Position numbers and translations under genes: made by a program | Notes under the pieces: model-generated | What the model was told of the DNA's origin: nothing | Database searches by the model: none | Seen by the model: only the letters and a program-made list of their open reading frames with translations | Shown here: in pieces, positions 42,553 through 53,919 of the stretch | Numbering within the stretch: the stretch's first letter is position 1 | Layout of the letters: each line of letters begins with the position of its first letter | Assembly: GCA_021790795.1 (NCBI GenBank) | Contig: JAJYFU010000003.1 | Coordinates: forward strand, 1 to 61,733 | Direction of reading: 5' to 3' | DNA from: Pseudomonadota bacterium | Lineage (GTDB): Bacteria > Pseudomonadota > Gammaproteobacteria > Steroidobacterales > Steroidobacteraceae | DNA: 61,733 nt

Positions 42553-44067
42553 CTACGCCGGAATCTTGGTGGCAACGGCCTGGTGGACCAGGTGCTGGAT
42601 CGACGGTCCCATCACTTTCAGCAGCGGCGCGGGCCAGATACCCACCAGCAGCACCACCACGGCGAGCGCCCCCAGAATGAGGAACTCCCGGCCGTTGAGA
42701 TCGGTGAGCTTGGCGACCCGGTCGTTGCCCACCGGCCCGAAGACCACCCGCTTGACGAGCCACAGGGTATAGGCGGCGGCCAGAATGAGCGTCAGCGCCG
42801 CAAGCGCCGAATACCAGAAGTTCGCCTTGAAGCTCGCGAGGATGACCAGGAACTCGCCGACGAAGCCCGACGTGCCCGGCAGACCCGTATTGGCCAGCGC
42901 GAACAGCACCATGAATCCGGCGAATACCGGCATGGTGTTGACGACGCCGCCGTAATCGGCGATCTGTCGAGAGTGCATGCGGTCGTAGAGCACGCCCACG
43001 CACAGGAACAGGGCGCCGGAGATCAGGCCGTGTGAAACCATCTGCACCATCGCCCCATCCATGCCCATGGCCGCCCCGTGGGTCGAACCCGTGTTGCTCA
43101 AGATCGCATACACGAGAAAAATTCCGAGCGTCACGAACCCCATGTGCGCGATCGAGGAGTAGGCGATGAGCTTCTTCATGTCCTGCTGGACCAGCGCGAC
43201 GAAGCCGATGTAGATCACCGCGATCAGCGACAGCACGACGATCAGGAAGTACAGATGCCGGCACGCATCCGGGGCGATCGGCAGCGCGAAGCGCAGAAAG
43301 CCGTAGCCGCCCATCTTCAGCATGATGGCCGCCAGGATCACCGAGCCGCCGGTCGGCGCCTCGACGTGCGCGTCCGGCAACCAGGTGTGCACCGGCCACA
43401 TCGGCACCTTCACCGCGAACGCAATCAGGAAGGCCGCGAAGATCCAGCGCTGCTCGGTGAGGGTCAGGGGCAGCGCCTGGAAGGCGGCGATGGAGTAGCT
43501 GCCGCACTTCACGTACATGTAGATCAGCGCCGCCAGCATGAACACCGAGCCGAGGAAGGTATACAGGAAGAACTTGATGGTCGCGTACACGCGGCGCGGA
43601 CCGCCCCAGATGCCGATGATCAGGAACATCGGAATCAGCATCGCCTCCCAGAAGAAGTAGAACAGCAGCGCGTCCGTGGCCGCGAACACCCCGATCATCA
43701 ATCCTTCCATGATCAGAAACGACGCGTAGTACTGGGCCGGGCGCGCGTTGATCACGTTCCACGCGGCGATCACCACCGGAATGGTCATCAACGCGGTGAG
43801 CACGATGAGCGGCATCGAAATGCCGTCGACGCCGAGCGCATAGTAGGCATGGAAGCGCGGAATCCACGCCGCCTTCTCCACGAACTGGTACGCCGCCGTA
43901 TGTGTGTTGAAGTCCCGCCACAGCGGCACGCACAGCGCAAGCGTCGCGAGCGTTGCAATCAGCGAGATCCAGCGGCCGGCGACGATATTGCGCTCCCCGA
44001 GTAGCAGCACCACGATTCCGGCGGCGATGGGCAGCCAGATCAGCAGGGACAGCAAGTAGTCGTGCAT
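42553..44067 (-). CDS. nuoM: NADH:quinone oxidoreductase subunit M
   Basis: A 504-residue antiporter-like subunit with about 14 helices. Marks: the DGISMPLIVLTALMTIPVV segment, FFWEAMLIPMFLIIGIWGG with the conserved Glu, KVPMWPVHTWLPDAHVEAPTGGSVILA with the channel Lys and the Trp-Leu-Pro-Asp-Ala-His motif, and QQDMKKLIAYSSIAHMGFV. It is the second proton-pumping module. It starts 33 nt after the nuoL stop, the widest gap in the operon after the nuoA side. Confidence 0.97.
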   Translation of the reverse strand: MHDYLLSLLIWLPIAAGIVVLLLGERNIVAGRWISLIATLATLALCVPLWRDFNTHTAAYQFVEKAAWIPRFHAYYALGVDGISMPLIVLTALMTIPVVIAAWNVINARPAQYYASFLIMEGLMIGVFAATDALLFYFFWEAMLIPMFLIIGIWGGPRRVYATIKFFLYTFLGSVFMLAALIYMYVKCGSYSIAAFQALPLTLTEQRWIFAAFLIAFAVKVPMWPVHTWLPDAHVEAPTGGSVILAAIMLKMGGYGFLRFALPIAPDACRHLYFLIVVLSLIAVIYIGFVALVQQDMKKLIAYSSIAHMGFVTLGIFLVYAILSNTGSTHGAAMGMDGAMVQMVSHGLISGALFLCVGVLYDRMHSRQIADYGGVVNTMPVFAGFMVLFALANTGLPGTSGFVGEFLVILASFKANFWYSALAALTLILAAAYTLWLVKRVVFGPVGNDRVAKLTDLNGREFLILGALAVVVLLVGIWPAPLLKVMGPSIQHLVHQAVATKIPA

Positions 44068-44100
44068 TCTTGTGCTTTCTCCGAAATGCTCTGCGTGCGC

Positions 44101-46101
44101 CTAAGCGTGCAGCAGGAACCAGCCGAGCAGCGCCGCCAAGCCGATCACGATCCAGAACGCGTAGGAGTAGAGATAGCCGCTCTGCACGCGCCGCACTACG
44201 CCGCCAACCCCGCCAACCGTTTTGGCCGTGCCGTTGACCAGAGCGCCATCGATCAGGCCCTGATCCCCGACCTTCCACAGCCCGAAGCCGACGCCTCGGG
44301 CAAGCCGCGCCAGCACCTGCTCGTTGAACCAGTCGAAGTAGTACTTCTGGTCGAGGATTCTCTTCAGCCACGCGAACTTCACCGCCGCCGCGTCGGCCCA
44401 CTGCGGCCGCTTCAGCACAAACAGCCAGGCGGTGACCAGGCCCGCCACGACCAGCGCAAACGGCACACTGAGAAATCCGCGCAACCCCAGCTCGAACGGC
44501 CCGTGATAATCGTGCGCCATCCGCGCGAGCACGTTGTGCTGAGGCAGCACCATGATGGCGCTGCCGAAATAGTTGCCGTAGAGCACCTTCCCGACCGTCA
44601 AGTAGCCGAGGATCAATGACGGGATCGCCAGCGCGATCAGCGGCAGCGTCACCACCAGCGGATTCTCGCGCGGCTCATGCACGCCATGTCCGCCGTGCGC
44701 ATCATGTCCCCCGTGACCGTCATGCTCCGCGCGCACATGGCGGAACCGCTCCTCGCCGTGGAACGTCATGAACAACAGCCGGAAGGTGTACAGCGAGGTG
44801 ACGTAGGCGCCGAGCAACAGGCACCAGTAGGCGTAGGTCGAGCCCCAGCGATGCGAGAGCCCCACCGCCTCGATGATCGCATCCTTCGAGTAGTAGCCGG
44901 AAAAGAACGGGAACGCCACCAGCGCCAGACCGCCGACCCAACAGGTGGCGGCCGTGATCGGCATGTACTTGCCGAGCCCGCCCATCTTGCGCATGTCCTG
45001 CTCGTGGTGCATCGCAATGATGACCGAGCCGGCCGCGAGGAACAGCAGCGCCTTGAAGCCCGCATGCGTCATCAGGTGGAAGATTCCGGCGGCGTAGGCC
45101 GAAGCTCCCAGCGCCGCGACCATGTAGCCGAGCTGCGAGAGCGTCGAGTAGGCGATGACCCGCTTGATGTCGTTGTTGATCACCCCGAGGATGCCCATGA
45201 ACAGCGCATTCGTCGCCCCGATGACCAGCACGAACGACAGCGCGGTGCTCGAGTATTCGAACAGCGGCGACATGCGCGCGACCATGAAGACGCCCGCGGT
45301 CACCATGGTGGCCGCATGGATCAGCGCCGAAATCGGCGTCGGACCTTCCATCGAGTCCGGCAGCCACACGTGCAGCGGCACCTGCGCGGACTTGCCCATC
45401 GCGCCGATGAACAGGCAGATGCAGATCAACGTCAATGCATTGACACCGCCGAAGACCGGCAGAGTCTGCTGCGCCAGGTGCGGCGCGGCGGCGAACGCCG
45501 CCTGATACGAAAGCGAGTGCGTGTACGAGAACAGCGCCGCGATGCCGATGATGAACCCGAGGTCACCCACGCGGTTGACCAGGAAGGCCTTGAGGTTGGC
45601 GAAGATCGCGCTCGGGCGCGTGTACCAGAATCCGATCAGCAGGTAGGACACCACGCCGACCGCCTCCCAGCCGAAAAACAATTGCATGAAGTTGTTCGCC
45701 ATCACCAGCATCAGCATCCCGAAGGTGAACAGCGAGATGTAGCTGAAGAAGCGTGTATAGCCCGGATCGTCGCGCATGTACCCGATCGTGTACACGTGCA
45801 CGCACAGCGACACGAAGGTGACCACCGACATCATCAGCGTGGTGAGCCGGTCGATCAGGAAGCCCACCTGCATGTGCACGCCGTCGCTGACCAGCCAGGT
45901 ATACACCGGCCCGTCGAAGCCCGGCACGTGTCCCCAGTAGATCAGCCACTGCATGTACAGCGACAGGCCGCAGGAAAGGGCCACGCCGGCTATGGTGATG
46001 GTATGCGTGGCGGCGCGGCCGATGTAACGGCCGACGAGGCCGGCAATCACGGCCGCGACGAGCGGCGCGAGCGGAATGGCGATCAGCAGCTGCGGATTCA
46101 T
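44101..46101 (-). CDS. nuoL: NADH:quinone oxidoreductase subunit L
   Basis: A 666-residue distal membrane subunit. The antiporter core includes FFGWEAVGVVSYLLIGFWYTRP, MGKSAQVPLHVWLPDSMEGPTPISALIHAATMVTAGVFM and NNDIKRVIAYSTLSQLGYM. The long C-terminal extension forms the amphipathic lateral helix that braces subunits M and N; it ends in a further membrane helix (FWIVIGLAALLGWFLLHA). A His/Gly-rich cytoplasmic loop (HDGHGGHDAHGGHGVHEP, about residues 460-480) is unusual in its His content. It lies 6 nt downstream of nuoK. Confidence 0.97.
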   Translation of the reverse strand: MNPQLLIAIPLAPLVAAVIAGLVGRYIGRAATHTITIAGVALSCGLSLYMQWLIYWGHVPGFDGPVYTWLVSDGVHMQVGFLIDRLTTLMMSVVTFVSLCVHVYTIGYMRDDPGYTRFFSYISLFTFGMLMLVMANNFMQLFFGWEAVGVVSYLLIGFWYTRPSAIFANLKAFLVNRVGDLGFIIGIAALFSYTHSLSYQAAFAAAPHLAQQTLPVFGGVNALTLICICLFIGAMGKSAQVPLHVWLPDSMEGPTPISALIHAATMVTAGVFMVARMSPLFEYSSTALSFVLVIGATNALFMGILGVINNDIKRVIAYSTLSQLGYMVAALGASAYAAGIFHLMTHAGFKALLFLAAGSVIIAMHHEQDMRKMGGLGKYMPITAATCWVGGLALVAFPFFSGYYSKDAIIEAVGLSHRWGSTYAYWCLLLGAYVTSLYTFRLLFMTFHGEERFRHVRAEHDGHGGHDAHGGHGVHEPRENPLVVTLPLIALAIPSLILGYLTVGKVLYGNYFGSAIMVLPQHNVLARMAHDYHGPFELGLRGFLSVPFALVVAGLVTAWLFVLKRPQWADAAAVKFAWLKRILDQKYYFDWFNEQVLARLARGVGFGLWKVGDQGLIDGALVNGTAKTVGGVGGVVRRVQSGYLYSYAFWIVIGLAALLGWFLLHA

Positions 46102-46107
46102 GCGGCC

Positions 46108-46413
46108 TCAGCCCTTGAGAGTGTTCAGATCTTCGACGTTGATGCTGCGCCGTTCGCGGAACAGCACCACCAGGATGGCGAGACCGATGGCCGATTCCGC
46201 CGCCGCCACGGTGAGCACGAAGAACACAAACACCTGGCCGGTCAGATCGCCGAGCATGCGCGAGAAGGCGATGAAATTGAAATTCGCCGCCAGCAGCAGC
46301 AGCTCGACGCACATCAGCAGCAGGATCACGTTCTTGCGGTTGAGGAAGATTCCCGCCACCGCCAGGGCGAACAGGATCGCCGAAAGCGTCAGTATGTCGC
46401 CGAGCGTGATCAT
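46108..46413 (-). CDS. nuoK: NADH:quinone oxidoreductase subunit K
   Basis: A 101-residue three-helix subunit, the standard length. [22 protein letters not shown] carries the conserved membrane Glu, with the second Glu in [19 protein letters not shown]. Its ATG at 46413 overlaps the nuoJ stop by 4 nt (ATGA). Confidence 0.97.
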   Translation of the reverse strand: MITLGDILTLSAILFALAVAGIFLNRKNVILLLMCVELLLLAANFNFIAFSRMLGDLTGQVFVFFVLTVAAAESAIGLAILVVLFRERRSINVEDLNTLKG

Positions 46414-47015
46414 GAGCGCTTCTCCGCGGGCATCTTGACGATGCGCAGCCGATCCTCGGCGCGCACCGCGACCTGCCGCGACGCGTCCTGCGACTTCAGT
46501 CCCGGCCGATGGCGCAGCGTGAGCGCGATCGCGGCGACGAGCGCCACGACCAGCAGCACCGCGGCCAGCTCGAACGGATAGGCATAGCGGGTGTACAGCA
46601 CCTTGCCGAGCTCCAGGGTGTTGCTGTAATTGGCGGGCTCGGCGGCGAAACCGCGGCTGACGTCGATCGCGCCGAGCCCGTGCCGCCACACCACAGCGGT
46701 GATCTCCACGATCACGGCCAGGGCCGTCAGCCAGCCGAGCCACGCGAAGCGGGTGAACCCGCGCCTGAGCTCCGCGAGGTTGATATCGAGCATCATCACC
46801 ACGAACAGGAACAGCACCATGACGGCGCCGACGTAGACCAGCACCAGAACGATGGCCAGGAACTCCGCCTCGATCAGCAGCCAGATGGCCGCGGAATTGA
46901 TGAACGAGAAGACCAGAAACAACGCCGAGTAAACCGGGTTGCGGGCGGTGATCACCCCGAGGGCGCCCGCCACCAGGAAGGTGGCGAAGATGTAAAACAG
47001 TATGAGTGCGAGCAC
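46410..47015 (-). CDS. nuoJ: NADH:quinone oxidoreductase subunit J
   Basis: A 201-residue membrane subunit with five helices. The conserved third helix reads [26 protein letters not shown], including the pi-bulge region linked to coupling. The start is GTG at 47015 with GAGGATGGGA upstream; it is 10 nt after nuoI. The C-terminus after the last helix is long and basic. Confidence 0.95.
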   Translation of the reverse strand: MLALILFYIFATFLVAGALGVITARNPVYSALFLVFSFINSAAIWLLIEAEFLAIVLVLVYVGAVMVLFLFVVMMLDINLAELRRGFTRFAWLGWLTALAVIVEITAVVWRHGLGAIDVSRGFAAEPANYSNTLELGKVLYTRYAYPFELAAVLLVVALVAAIALTLRHRPGLKSQDASRQVAVRAEDRLRIVKMPAEKRS

Positions 47016-47025
47016 GGTCCCATCC

Positions 47026-47505
47026 TCACCGGTAGGGGGCGTCGGCCGCCTTGTCGGCCGCGATCAGGGTCTCGTAGCGATCGCCGACCGCCAACAGCTT
47101 GTCCTTGCTCATGATGTTCTCGCCGCGGCTTTCCATGTGATATTCGTGAATGCGCGTCAGCACGATGGCATCGACCGGGCAGGCCTCTTCGCAGAACCCG
47201 CAGTAGATGCACTTGAACAGGTCGATGTCGTAGCGGGCCGTGCGGCGGGTGCCGTCCTCGGCGACATCCGAATCGATCGTGATGCAAGTTGCCGGACAGA
47301 CCGTCTCGCACAGCTTGCAGGCTATGCACCGCTCTTCGCCGTTCGCATAGCGGCGCAAGGCATGCAGGCCACGGAAGCGCGGTGATTGGGGAGTTTTCTC
47401 TTCCGGATAGTTCAGCGTGTACTTGCGCGAAACGAAGGTGCGCGCGGTGACCGTCATCCCCTTCAGGAGCTCCGGCATCAGGAAAGTCTTCAGCGGATTG
47501 GCCAT
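47026..47505 (-). CDS. nuoI: NADH:quinone oxidoreductase subunit I
   Basis: A 159-residue peripheral-arm ferredoxin-like subunit. Two 4Fe-4S motifs carry clusters N6a and N6b: [12 protein letters not shown] near 60-71 and [12 protein letters not shown] near 99-110. These relay electrons from NuoG to NuoB. The N-terminal amphipathic stretch contacts the membrane. ATG 47505 is chosen; the frame is open upstream within nuoH, but the family starts at this MANPLKTF-like position. Confidence 0.96.
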   Translation of the reverse strand: MANPLKTFLMPELLKGMTVTARTFVSRKYTLNYPEEKTPQSPRFRGLHALRRYANGEERCIACKLCETVCPATCITIDSDVAEDGTRRTARYDIDLFKCIYCGFCEEACPVDAIVLTRIHEYHMESRGENIMSKDKLLAVGDRYETLIAADKAADAPYR

Positions 47506-47516
47506 TGCCGTCTCCT

Positions 47517-48596
47517 TCAATGGAACCAGGGCCGGGCCCACGGTCCGATGTGGACCGCCGCCATCACCATCTCCACGCCGATCCAGACCAACGTCACCGG
47601 AATCAGCGCCTTCCAGCCGAGCCGCATGATCTGATCGTAGCGATAACGCGGGAATGTCGCGCGGAACCACAGGAACAGGAACAGGAATACGAATACCTTC
47701 AAACCCAGCCAGAAGAAGCTCGGGTCGCCGAGGAAGGTGTGGCCGATGAGCGGGTAGCCGGCGACCGGCGAGAGCCAGCCGCCGAAGAACAGCACCGCCG
47801 TGAGCGCCGAGATCAGGATCATGTTGGCGTACTCGGCGAGGAAGAACAGCGCGAACGCGATGCCCGAATACTCGACGTGGAACCCGGCCACGATCTCCGA
47901 TTCACCTTCCGCGACGTCGAACGGCGCCCGGTTGGTCTCGGCGACGCCCGCGATGAAGTACACCACCAGCATCGGGAACAGCCACAGCCAGTTCCAGGCG
48001 AACACGCCCCCCTCCTGGTGGCGTACGATCGCCCCGAGACTCATGCTGCCGGAGGCCATCAACACGCCGACCAGCGCGAAGCCCATCGCTATCTCGTAGG
48101 CGACCATCTGCGCCGCCGAGCGCATCGCCCCGAGGAAGGCATATTTGGAGTTGGCCGCCCAGCCGGCCAGAATGATGCCGTAGACGCCCATCGAGGACAG
48201 CGCCAGCAGGTACAGCAGGCCCGCGTTGGCTTTGGAGACCACCAGGGCCGGGGACAGCGGGATCACCGCCCATGCGGCCAGCGCCGGAACGAGCGCAAGC
48301 ACCGGCGCGAGGCGGAACAGGAACTTGTTCGAGCCGCTCGGCACGACCACTTCCTTGCTCAGCAGCTTGAACACGTCGGCGAACGGCTGGCCGAGGCCGG
48401 GCAGCATCCCGAGGATGCGCACTCGATTCGGGCCGCGCCGCAGTTGCATCCAGCCGATGACCTTGCGCTCCCAGAGCGTGAGGAAGGCCACGCACAGAAT
48501 CACGCCGATCGTGATGATCACGATCCAGATCAGTGTGCGCAGGAGGTCCGGCAGCTGGCCCCACAGTGCCAGCAGATGGTTGATTTGCGTGTGCAT
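47517..48596 (-). CDS. nuoH: NADH:quinone oxidoreductase subunit H
   Basis: A 359-residue subunit with eight helices that builds the quinone chamber with NuoB and NuoD. Characteristic segments are [20 protein letters not shown] near residue 42-61, [40 protein letters not shown] (acidic loop) and [22 protein letters not shown]. It starts 2 nt after the nuoG stop. Confidence 0.97.
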   Translation of the reverse strand: MHTQINHLLALWGQLPDLLRTLIWIVIITIGVILCVAFLTLWERKVIGWMQLRRGPNRVRILGMLPGLGQPFADVFKLLSKEVVVPSGSNKFLFRLAPVLALVPALAAWAVIPLSPALVVSKANAGLLYLLALSSMGVYGIILAGWAANSKYAFLGAMRSAAQMVAYEIAMGFALVGVLMASGSMSLGAIVRHQEGGVFAWNWLWLFPMLVVYFIAGVAETNRAPFDVAEGESEIVAGFHVEYSGIAFALFFLAEYANMILISALTAVLFFGGWLSPVAGYPLIGHTFLGDPSFFWLGLKVFVFLFLFLWFRATFPRYRYDQIMRLGWKALIPVTLVWIGVEMVMAAVHIGPWARPWFH

Positions 48597-48598
48597 CG

Positions 48599-50767
48599 TC
48601 AGTACGTCACCGCGGGTGTGCGCCCCTCGCGCGTGTTCTGCAGCGAGACGGCGCGGCGCACGAGCGCATCGATCCGGTACATCGGCACGTCCACAACCCG
48701 CGCCGCCGCGGCATCGGTGGCCACTTTATGGCGTCCCACGTAACGGGGCGCCGCATATGCGGTGTCCGCAGCGCACAGGCCGGCCAGCTCGTCGCGCACC
48801 TGCTCGCTCGAGAGGTACTCGAAGCCTGAAAGATCGAGCAGATTGCCGAGCACGCGCAGGATCTTCCACGCCGGCCGCGCCTCCCCCACCGGGCTCGCCG
48901 CTCCACTCTGGCTCTGCCAGAGGCCTTCGAGGTTCACATAGGTGCCCGAGGTCTCGGCGAACGTACCTGCCGGCAACAGGACGTGCGCCACGGAACGCAG
49001 GGCGTCGGAAACAAATGGCGTTATGGCTACCACGCACTGCGCCTGCGCGAGCGTGCGCTCGGCGCCGCTGTCCGGCGCATCGAGCCACGGCTCGCTGCCT
49101 AGCAACACATAGGCCCGCAGGGGCCGCGCCAGCATCTGTGCTGCGCTCAGGCCCGGTTTGGCCGCGGCACCACCACCGGCGTCACGATGGGGCACGGCAC
49201 CGGCTAGATACGCCCCGGCGCCATTGGCGCCTTCGGCAAGCATCCCGAGCGAGGCGCCGGTGATCTCGGCGAGCACCGCCGCGAGCGCACGCAGATCCGC
49301 GAAGCGCGGATGGCGCAGCGCGAGCGCGCCCAGCCACAGCGCGCGCCGCTCGCCGTGCGCCAGCGCCGCCGCGAGTGCCCGATGCGCGTCGCCGACCCGC
49401 ACGCCGGCGAGCGCCGGCGCCACGTGCTCCGGAGCGGGCTTGCCGGCGGCCTGCAGTGCCGCGGCCAGCACCGCGGCAAGATCGCCGGCCAGATTGGCGG
49501 GCGCGGATTCGAGCGCGGCGGCGATAGGAAAGTGGTACCGGAATGCGGCCGGATTGAGCAGCCCGACCGCGGCCCCGCGCCGCGCGGCCTTGCGCACGCG
49601 GTGCGCCAGGATCGGCACCTCGCGCCGCAGATTCGCGCCGACCACCAGCAATCCCTCCAGGGCGTCGATTTCGGCGATCCGCATCCCGAGGCCCGGAAAG
49701 AGCGGATCGGCCTGCTGATCGCGAAAGTCGCGCTGCCGCTGACGGCAGTCGATGTTGCCGGCGCCGAGCCCGCGCGCAAGACGTCCCGCCAGATACAGCT
49801 CCTCGAGCGTGCTCGATGCGCTGGCGAGCACGCCGCAGGAGTCCGAATGCGCGCGCAGGCCCTCGGCCGCCTTCGCCAGCGCGCTCTCCCAGTCGGTCTC
49901 GACCCACTGCTCGCCCTGGCGGATCATGGGGCGGCTCAGCCGCTCGGGGCTGTACACGCCCTCGTAGCTGAAGCGGTCCCGATCGGCGATCCATATCTCG
50001 TTGATCGCCTCGTTCTGCCGCGGCACCACGCGCATCAGCTTGCCGCGCAGCACGTGGCCGTAGAGGTTGCTGCCGACGCCGTCGTGCGGCGAGATCAGCG
50101 GCACGGCGGTCATCTCCCACGCCCGGGCGCTGAAGCGGTACGGCTTCGACACCAGCGCCCCGACCGGGCACAGATCGATGACGTTTCCGGACAGCTCGTG
50201 ATCGACGGTGTGCTCGATGTAGGTGCGCACCTTCATCCGCTCGCCCCGGCCGATCATGCCGAGCTCCTGCACACCGGCGATCTCCTCGGTGAAGCGGATA
50301 CAGCGCGTGCAATGGATGCAGCGCGTCATGTCGGTGGCGATCAGGGGCCCCAGGTTCTCGTCGCGCACCGAGCGCTTCCGCTCCGTGAAGCGCGAGAAAT
50401 CCCGGCCGAAGCCCATGGAGAGGTCCTGCAGCTCGCACTCCCCGCCCTGATCGCAGATCGGACAGTCGAGCGGGTGGTTGATGAGCAGAAACTCCATTAC
50501 CGCGCGCTGCGCGGCGATCGCTTTCGGCGAGCGGGTGAAGACCTTCATACCCGGCGCCACCGGCGTGGCGCAGGCCGGCAGCGGCTTCGGCGCCTTCTCC
50601 ACCTCCACCAGGCACATGCGGCAGTTGGCCGCCACGGCCAGCTTGTCGTGATAGCAGAAGCGCGGCACGTAATCGCCGTTGGCGTCGGTGACGCGAATGA
50701 GCATCTCGCCCTTGCGGGCCTTGACGGGCTTGCCGTTGATCTCGATGTCGACGAATTCTTCAGCCAT
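48599..50767 (-). CDS. nuoG: NADH:quinone oxidoreductase subunit G
   Basis: A 722-residue iron-sulfur subunit. A 2Fe-2S domain ([15 protein letters not shown] ... CATP, cluster N1b) is followed by the His-Cys3 motif [14 protein letters not shown] (N5) and [10 protein letters not shown] with DLCPVGAL (N4). The molybdopterin-oxidoreductase-like remainder is Ala-rich and diverged, with no cofactor expected. The fourth-cluster Cys set found in some NuoG (N7) is not evident. It is slightly shorter than many homologues. Starts 1 nt after nuoF. Confidence 0.95.
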   Translation of the reverse strand: MAEEFVDIEINGKPVKARKGEMLIRVTDANGDYVPRFCYHDKLAVAANCRMCLVEVEKAPKPLPACATPVAPGMKVFTRSPKAIAAQRAVMEFLLINHPLDCPICDQGGECELQDLSMGFGRDFSRFTERKRSVRDENLGPLIATDMTRCIHCTRCIRFTEEIAGVQELGMIGRGERMKVRTYIEHTVDHELSGNVIDLCPVGALVSKPYRFSARAWEMTAVPLISPHDGVGSNLYGHVLRGKLMRVVPRQNEAINEIWIADRDRFSYEGVYSPERLSRPMIRQGEQWVETDWESALAKAAEGLRAHSDSCGVLASASSTLEELYLAGRLARGLGAGNIDCRQRQRDFRDQQADPLFPGLGMRIAEIDALEGLLVVGANLRREVPILAHRVRKAARRGAAVGLLNPAAFRYHFPIAAALESAPANLAGDLAAVLAAALQAAGKPAPEHVAPALAGVRVGDAHRALAAALAHGERRALWLGALALRHPRFADLRALAAVLAEITGASLGMLAEGANGAGAYLAGAVPHRDAGGGAAAKPGLSAAQMLARPLRAYVLLGSEPWLDAPDSGAERTLAQAQCVVAITPFVSDALRSVAHVLLPAGTFAETSGTYVNLEGLWQSQSGAASPVGEARPAWKILRVLGNLLDLSGFEYLSSEQVRDELAGLCAADTAYAAPRYVGRHKVATDAAAARVVDVPMYRIDALVRRAVSLQNTREGRTPAVTY

Positions 50768-50768
50768 G

Positions 50769-52085
50769 TTATGCCGCCCGCTCTCCGAGTCGATCCTCGA
50801 CGATGCTGCGCCCGCCGTGATCGATCATGTACTCGAACTCGTGGCGAAAGTGCTTCAGGAAGCTCTGCACCGGCCATGCCGCCGCATCACCCAGGGCGCA
50901 GATGGTGTGTCCCTCGATGCGGTTGGCGACGTCGACGAGCAGGTTGAGCTCCTCGTGGCGGCCCTGGCCGGCCAGGATGCGCTTGATCAGACGATTCATC
51001 CAACCCGTGCCTTCGCGGCAGGGCGTGCACTGGCCGCAGGATTCGGCCATGTAGAAGCGCGAGATACGCTCGAGCACGCGCACCATGCAGGTGGTCTCGT
51101 CCATGACGATCACCGCCGCCGATCCAATCGCCGATCCGGCGGCGCGCACCGAATCGTAATCCATGTTCGTCTTGAGCATCACCTCACCCGGCACCACGGG
51201 CACCGACGAGCCGCCCGGGATCACCGCCTTGAGCTTGCGCCCGCCGCGCACACCGCCGGCGAGCTCGAGCAGGTCCGCGAACGGTACGCCGAGGGACAGC
51301 TCGAAATTTCCGGGACGCTCGACGTGCCCGGAAACGGAGAAGATCACCGTGCCCCCGGAGTTGGCCGGTCCGAGCTGCGCGAACCATTCCGGCCCCTTGC
51401 GCAGTATGGTCGGCACGGAGGCGAAGCTCTGGGTGTTATTGATCGTGGTCGGCTGGCCGTACAGGCCAAAGTTGGCCGGGAACGGCGGCTTGAAGCGCGG
51501 CTTGCCCGGCTTGCCTTCCAGAGACTCGAGCAGACCCGTCTCCTCGCCGCAGATGTAGGCGCCGGCGCCGACGAAGGTGTGCAGGTCGAAATCGACGCCG
51601 CTGCCCCTTATGTTCCGCCCGAGCAGACCCGCGGCGTATGCCTCCCGCAGCGCCGCGTCGAACCGCGGCACCGGCTCGCCGAGAAACTCGCCGCGGATGT
51701 AGTTGTAGGCCACGGTGGAGTTGGTGGCGTAGCCCGCGATCGCGAGCCCCTCGATCAGCGCATGCGGGTTGTAGCGCAGGATGTCGCGGTCATGACAGGT
51801 GCCCGGCTCGCTCTCGTCGGAATTGCAGACCAGATACTTCTGCGCCGGCGAGTTGCGCGGCATGAAGCTCCACTTGACTCCGGTCGGGAAGCCCGCGCCG
51901 CCGCGCCCGCGCAGGCCCGAAGCCTTGACCGCGTCGATGATCTGCTCGCGCGGGGGCTTCTCGGCGAGGATCTTCTCCCATATCTGGTAGCCGCCGATGG
52001 TGCGATAGGTCGCGAGCGTCCACGGGCGTTCGAGCTTCAGCGGCTCGAACACCACCAGGTTCATCTTGTCCGGGCTCACGGGCAT
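50769..52085 (-). CDS. nuoF: NADH:quinone oxidoreductase subunit F
   Basis: A 438-residue subunit that binds NADH, FMN and cluster N3. The Gly-rich nucleotide site is [16 protein letters not shown] near residue 55-70; FMN contacts are in [17 protein letters not shown] and [15 protein letters not shown]3 ligands are [14 protein letters not shown] near 350 and a last Cys in [11 protein letters not shown]. It lies 2 nt after nuoE. Confidence 0.97.
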   Translation of the reverse strand: MPVSPDKMNLVVFEPLKLERPWTLATYRTIGGYQIWEKILAEKPPREQIIDAVKASGLRGRGGAGFPTGVKWSFMPRNSPAQKYLVCNSDESEPGTCHDRDILRYNPHALIEGLAIAGYATNSTVAYNYIRGEFLGEPVPRFDAALREAYAAGLLGRNIRGSGVDFDLHTFVGAGAYICGEETGLLESLEGKPGKPRFKPPFPANFGLYGQPTTINNTQSFASVPTILRKGPEWFAQLGPANSGGTVIFSVSGHVERPGNFELSLGVPFADLLELAGGVRGGRKLKAVIPGGSSVPVVPGEVMLKTNMDYDSVRAAGSAIGSAAVIVMDETTCMVRVLERISRFYMAESCGQCTPCREGTGWMNRLIKRILAGQGRHEELNLLVDVANRIEGHTICALGDAAAWPVQSFLKHFRHEFEYMIDHGGRSIVEDRLGERAA

Positions 52086-52087
52086 GG

Positions 52088-52615
52088 TTATTTCAGCTCA
52101 TCGAGAATCTGCTCGAGCTTCTCGGGAGTGAGATGCTCGTGGAAGACGTGGTCGACCATCATCATCGGCGCGCCGGTGCATGCCGCCAGGCACTCGTGCT
52201 CCTCTTTCAGGAAGATCCGGCCGTCGGGCGTGCTCTCATCGAGCTTGATCCCGAGCTTGCGCTCGGCGTGCGCGACCAGCGCTTCGGCGCCGTTCAGCAT
52301 GCACGAGACGTTGGTGCAGATGCTGACGTGATGCCGGCCGCAGGGATGGGTCTCGAACATCGAGTAGAAGCTGGCCACCTCGTACACCTGGATGGCCGGC
52401 AGTTGCAGATACTCCGCCACCGCATCCATCAACGGCCGGGTCAGATGTCCGTGGTTCTGCTCCTGAGCCGCGCGCAGAGCCTCGATGCACGCCGACCGCT
52501 GCTTCCCGGGCGGGAACTTCGCCACCCATTGATCGATCCGGGCCCGAGTGTGCTCCGAGAGGAGTGCGCTGCCTGCGACGCCGCTTTCCGGCGTCCTGTC
52601 TTGTTCGTTGCTCAA
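52088..52615 (-). CDS. nuoE: NADH:quinone oxidoreductase subunit E
   Basis: A 175-residue thioredoxin-fold subunit holding 2Fe-2S cluster N1a: ligand Cys pairs in [11 protein letters not shown] and [11 protein letters not shown]-type segments (near 97-102 and 138-142). The helical N-terminus ([30 protein letters not shown]) is standard. The only start that gives a normal length is TTG at 52615, overlapping the nuoD stop as TTGA, with GGGGAAG 6 nt upstream inside nuoD. The first in-frame ATG is far inside the conserved domain. Confidence 0.92.
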   Translation of the reverse strand: MSNEQDRTPESGVAGSALLSEHTRARIDQWVAKFPPGKQRSACIEALRAAQEQNHGHLTRPLMDAVAEYLQLPAIQVYEVASFYSMFETHPCGRHHVSICTNVSCMLNGAEALVAHAERKLGIKLDESTPDGRIFLKEEHECLAACTGAPMMMVDHVFHEHLTPEKLEQILDELK

Positions 52616-53919
52616 CGGTCGACTTCCCCGAACACGATGTCCTGTGTGCCGATCACCGCGACCACGTCCGCCAGCATGTGGCCGCGCACCATCTCCTCGA
52701 GGGCGGCGAGATGGGCGAAGCCCGGCGCGCGGCACTTGAGGCGATATGGCTTGTTCGCGCCATCGGAAACCAGATAGATGCCGAATTCGCCCTTCGGCGC
52801 CTCCACCGCGGCATAGGTCTCCCCCAGAGGCACTTCGTAGCCCTCGGTGAAGAACTTGAAATGGTGGATGAGCGATTCCATGTCGCTCTTCATGTGCTCG
52901 CGGCTCGGCGGGCGCATCTTGCGGTCATCGATCATCACCGGGCCGGGATGCTTGCGCAGCCAATCGACACACTGACGGACGATACGCGTCGATTGGCGCA
53001 GTTCCTCGACGCGCACCAGGTAACGATCGTAGCAGTCGCCGTTGGTTCCGATCGGTATGTCGAAATCCATCCGGTCGTAGACTTCGTAGGGCTGCTTCTT
53101 GCGCAGATCCCACTCCACGCCGGAGCCGCGCAGCATCGGCCCGGAGAAGCCGAGCGCCATGGCCCGTTCCGGCGACACCACACCGATATTGACGGTGCGC
53201 TGCTTCCAAATGCGGTTGTCGGTGAGCAGTGTCTCGTAGTCGGCCACGGCGGCCGGGAAACGCTCGGCGAACGCATCGATGAAATCCAGCATCGAGCCCG
53301 AACGGGTCTCGTTCAACCGCTCGACCTCCTTGGCCGAGCGCCACTTGGACACCTGGTACTTCGGCATGCTCTCGGGCAGGTCGCGATAGACGCCACCCGG
53401 CCGGTAGTAGGTGGCGTGCATGCGGGTGCCGGAGACCGCCTCATACACGTCCATCAGCTCCTCGCGCTCCTTGAAGCACAGCAGGAACACCGTCATCGCA
53501 CCGATGTCGAGCGCGTGCGCGCCGAGCCACATCAGATGATTGAGGATGCGCGTGATCTCATCGAACATCACGCGGATGTACTGCGCTCGCTCCGGCGGCG
53601 TGATGCCGAGCAGCCGCTCGATGGCGAGCACATAGGCATGCTCGCTGCACATCATGGACACGTAATCCAGGCGGTCCATGTAGCCGATCGACTGGTTGAA
53701 GGGCTTCGACTCGGCGAGCTTCTCGGTTCCTCGGTGCAGCAGGCCGATGTGCGGATCAGCCTTCTGGATCGCCTCCCCGTCCAGTTCCAGCACCAGCCGC
53801 AGCACTCCGTGGGCGGATGGGTGCTGCGGTCCGAAGTTCATCGTGTAGTTGCGAATCTCCGCAAGATTGCCTGGTGCACTCGCACTCGCGGCCGCGGTTG
53901 TCGGAGAGTTTGCTTCCAT
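52612..53919 (-). CDS. nuoD: NADH:quinone oxidoreductase subunit D
   Basis: A 435-residue 49-kDa-type subunit related to hydrogenase large subunits. [22 protein letters not shown] near residue 28 is the quinone-site loop with the conserved His; [24 protein letters not shown] and [16 protein letters not shown] are further family blocks. Not fused to NuoC, unlike in E. coli. Its ATG overlaps the nuoC stop (TGATG). Confidence 0.97.
   Translation of the reverse strand: MEANSPTTAAASASAPGNLAEIRNYTMNFGPQHPSAHGVLRLVLELDGEAIQKADPHIGLLHRGTEKLAESKPFNQSIGYMDRLDYVSMMCSEHAYVLAIERLLGITPPERAQYIRVMFDEITRILNHLMWLGAHALDIGAMTVFLLCFKEREELMDVYEAVSGTRMHATYYRPGGVYRDLPESMPKYQVSKWRSAKEVERLNETRSGSMLDFIDAFAERFPAAVADYETLLTDNRIWKQRTVNIGVVSPERAMALGFSGPMLRGSGVEWDLRKKQPYEVYDRMDFDIPIGTNGDCYDRYLVRVEELRQSTRIVRQCVDWLRKHPGPVMIDDRKMRPPSREHMKSDMESLIHHFKFFTEGYEVPLGETYAAVEAPKGEFGIYLVSDGANKPYRLKCRAPGFAHLAALEEMVRGHMLADVVAVIGTQDIVFGEVDR

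Noticed and set aside
41617-43035. 472-codon plus-strand ORF
   Set aside because: It is antisense to nuoN and nuoM, with Arg/His/Asp-rich text only.
44677-46581. 634-codon plus-strand ORF
   Set aside because: It is antisense to nuoL and nuoK, which are unmistakable; the translation is Arg/His/Gln-rich, typical of an antisense frame.
49310-50947. 545-codon plus-strand ORF
   Set aside because: It is antisense to nuoG, whose Fe-S motifs are complete.
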